NCBI RefSeq assembly: GCF_958979055.1
Contig: NC_084892.1
Span: forward strand, 6,589,501-6,653,500
Source: Alnus glutinosa
Taxonomy: Eukaryota > Streptophyta > Magnoliopsida > Fagales > Betulaceae
DNA: 64,000 nucleotides
Direction of reading: 5' to 3'
Part shown: in pieces, positions 62,499 through 64,000 of the stretch
Numbering within the stretch: position 1 is the first letter of the stretch
Layout of the letters: each line of letters starts with the position of its first letter
Position numbers and translations under genes: made by a program
The notes under the pieces: model-generated
Seen by the model: only the letters and a program-made list of their open reading frames with translations
Databases searched by the model: none
Told to the model about the DNA's origin: nothing

Positions 62499-63776
62499 TC
62501 ATGGTGAATGGCGGGGCTGCACAGCATCCTCCGCCAGCTCGGCTTTACTCTTCTTAGCACAACCTTCATCTTCAGGGGAGGAGTTAGAGTTTTCATCCTC
62601 AAGAAATAATTCCCCAACGGATTGCAATTGACCTCTGGCTCTTTTCTTCCACGCTCTCCTGCTACTTTTGCAAATATGAGAGTCTTTTTGAGCAGCCAAC
62701 AAATTCTGATAAGAGTTCTTTCCTCCTGGATTTGCTTCCAAACTCAGCTGATTTCCTTCAACATCCGCAGATGAATTTTTTGAAAGAAAAAATTCTCCCA
62801 CCTGACCACTAAAGCCTCCGTCCAATTCAGACGATTCCATGCACTCCTTCTGTGAATTCCAACACCCAATATATTTAGTACATGTAAAGTCCTTCTTCTC
62901 CATACTTTTCAGATCATTGTTAAGGGTAAATTTGGAAACATCTGAAATTACAGAAGGGCGGGACTGCTCGTCTGTCGTCATACACATTTTCAGAGTATTT
63001 ACAACTGGACCCGAATTCGCGCCAGATGTCAAAACCGGCTGACTTTCTGTCAAAACAGTGGGATTCAAAACCCCAACCACACAAGCGTCCAGGTCTAACA
63101 AGTCTCCCTTCATTTTCCTGACAGCTTGATTAGGCTTTTTTGCACAAGTCATCTCAACGTCCTCTCCAGAGCTTAACACTCTGCACTCCTCGATGTTGCC
63201 TCCATGCTTTCCTTCCTCACATAGCCAATCTGGACTCTTATGTTCTTGTGGACGCGAGGGACCACCACCACACGCTTGTTGGCCTAGAGTCAGCTCCTTG
63301 GAATTCGGCCTTCTAACCCCAGTACTGAACGCGCCACGAGAGGAGGAGCAACCCCCTCCACCAGCATTGTCTTCCGTTTTCCACAATTCATTTTCCCCGT
63401 TAGAGCACGACATAGCACTTTCTCTATGACCAGCTTTTTTTCCGCCATCATCCTGTTTTCGCCATTGCATTTCAGAGTTATTGCCTTTCCTATTTGGAAA
63501 AGAAACCCTCAACCACTGACCATAAGGGAAATCAGTCTCTTCCCCCGGTGTACTTCTATTTTGCAGATTGAAGCAACCACCTTTGCCATGCCTGATCACC
63601 CCACAATGAAAACAGAACTTTGGCAGCATCTCATATTTAAAATCAATCCACACAGATTTCTCCTTTAAATGCAACATTCGACCTCTAGCTAGTGGCTTTG
63701 TTAAATCCAGCATTACTCTAACCCTCAAATATTCACCCCAACCAGCTTCTCCTTCTGTCACATCTACCTCCTCCAC
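62499..63776 (-). CDS. LINE ORF1 (DUF4283/zinc-knuckle protein), partial
   Basis: The frame is open for 425 codons and its upstream part continues to the window edge (EFDTEWDKARVLEGRPWLFDG, LVSVVDFDGMTPPS), interrupted by one TAG near 63,812. The PWLFDG segment is the DUF4283 signature. LTKPLARGRMLHLKEKSVWIDFKYE then FCFHCGVIRHGKGGC is the zinc-knuckle region (C-x2-C-x4-H-x4-C: CFHCGVIRHGKGGC). It should be the RNA-binding chaperone of the LINE particle. The rest is low-complexity and polar. Its TGA overlaps the ORF2 ATG by four bases (ATGA at 62,499-62,502). Confidence 0.8.
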   Translation of the reverse strand: MEEVDVTEGEAGWGEYLRVRVMLDLTKPLARGRMLHLKEKSVWIDFKYEMLPKFCFHCGVIRHGKGGCFNLQNRSTPGEETDFPYGQWLRVSFPNRKGNNSEMQWRKQDDGGKKAGHRESAMSCSNGENELWKTEDNAGGGGCSSSRGAFSTGVRRPNSKELTLGQQACGGGPSRPQEHKSPDWLCEEGKHGGNIEECRVLSSGEDVEMTCAKKPNQAVRKMKGDLLDLDACVVGVLNPTVLTESQPVLTSGANSGPVVNTLKMCMTTDEQSRPSVISDVSKFTLNNDLKSMEKKDFTCTKYIGCWNSQKECMESSELDGGFSGQVGEFFLSKNSSADVEGNQLSLEANPGGKNSYQNLLAAQKDSHICKSSRRAWKKRARGQLQSVGELFLEDENSNSSPEDEGCAKKSKAELAEDAVQPRHSP

Positions 63777-64000
63777 AGGACCTACTAAGCTACCAATTTT
63801 TTGACCAATTTCCTACCCCATACAGGCAAGAGGAAGGTTATACATACGAATCCAAAAAGCAGCATTATCAAAATTCATGCGAGAAGGTGGTGTCATCCCA
63901 TCAAAATCAACAACCGAGACTAAATACCCATCAAAAAGCCACGGCCTGCCTTCCAAAACCCTGGCCTTGTCCCATTCAGTGTCAAACTCAACAATGAACA

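Larger units (their letters stand above)
58527..64000 (-). mobile_element. Long damaged L1-type LINE with RNase H domain
   Basis: At least 5.5 kb on the minus strand, continuing past the window edge. In order: ORF1 with DUF4283-like and CCHC-like regions; endonuclease (MNLLCWNCRGLGNPRTVRRL, METK); reverse transcriptase (VIALIPKMKNP, FQPISLCNVVYKI, GIKLDMSKAFDRVEWSFL); zf-RVT (CPCCKFQEEFILHALWSCP); RNase H (VNWDASLN, AECMAAYSAL, EGDSLQVVKAI, REANVVAHQLA). It closes with an A-rich tail at 58,527-58,552. ORF2 is broken by several frameshifts and stops, so the copy is inactive, though its last third remains open. The 5' end and target duplication are outside or not visible. Confidence 0.9.

Overview
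The window is nuclear DNA of a eudicot plant. Genes are intron-rich and the spacers are AT-rich. Transposable elements, LINE 3' ends, MITEs and long A/T tracts fill the gaps. The gene repertoire (class III chitinase, DREB2-type AP2 factor, plastid-type adenylosuccinate synthetase, DHHC S-acyltransferase) fits a rosid. The repeat style suggests a woody species, perhaps Fagales, but the genus cannot be fixed from sequence alone.

Layout: 1-3.1 kb holds a LINE tail, a solo LTR and a foldback MITE. At 3.7-4.6 kb is an intronless class III chitinase (minus). 5.0-8.9 kb has two tandem-repeat arrays, a hAT-like element with a nested Tourist-like MITE, and a 1-kb Harbinger-like element with a GC-rich core. 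9.9-13.2 kb is adenylosuccinate synthetase (plus, 4 exons, one GC-AG intron, one intronic SINE). 15.8-23.5 kb is an SF1B helicase of the SMUBP2/IGHMBP2 type (plus, 15 exons). 24.3-29.6 kb is a hAT element with an 8-bp target duplication and a transposase broken only by in-frame stops. 30.2-31.0 kb is a DREB2F-like AP2 gene (minus). 31-37 kb is MITE-rich spacer with a second solo LTR. 37.6-41.3 kb (leader exon near 42.5 kb) is a PHD-finger plus telobox-type Myb gene (minus, 5 coding exons). 43.5-44.6 kb is a small plant gene of unknown function (minus, 4 exons). 46.3-56.6 kb is a DHHC S-acyltransferase (minus, 4 exons) whose two large introns are packed with LINE pieces, a TRIM and a partial copy of its own DHHC exon. 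58.5-64 kb is a long, damaged LINE (minus) that runs off the window.

The host genes do not form a pathway; each has its own job in purine synthesis, nucleic-acid unwinding, stress transcription, chromatin, chitin hydrolysis or protein lipidation. From memory, ADSS (At3g57610) and DREB2F (At3g57600) are neighbours in Arabidopsis, so their closeness here looks like conserved microsynteny interrupted by a helicase gene and a hAT insertion.

I found no wholly new biological system. The best leads are: a 37-bp inverted repeat that captures a 5' splice site in the helicase gene; a duplicated half-exon in the acyltransferase gene fused to a LINE; a GC-AG intron; and several repeats whose exact target duplications can be read directly. 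Gene models were spliced by hand from phase, consensus splice sites and protein continuity, with no transcript or database support.
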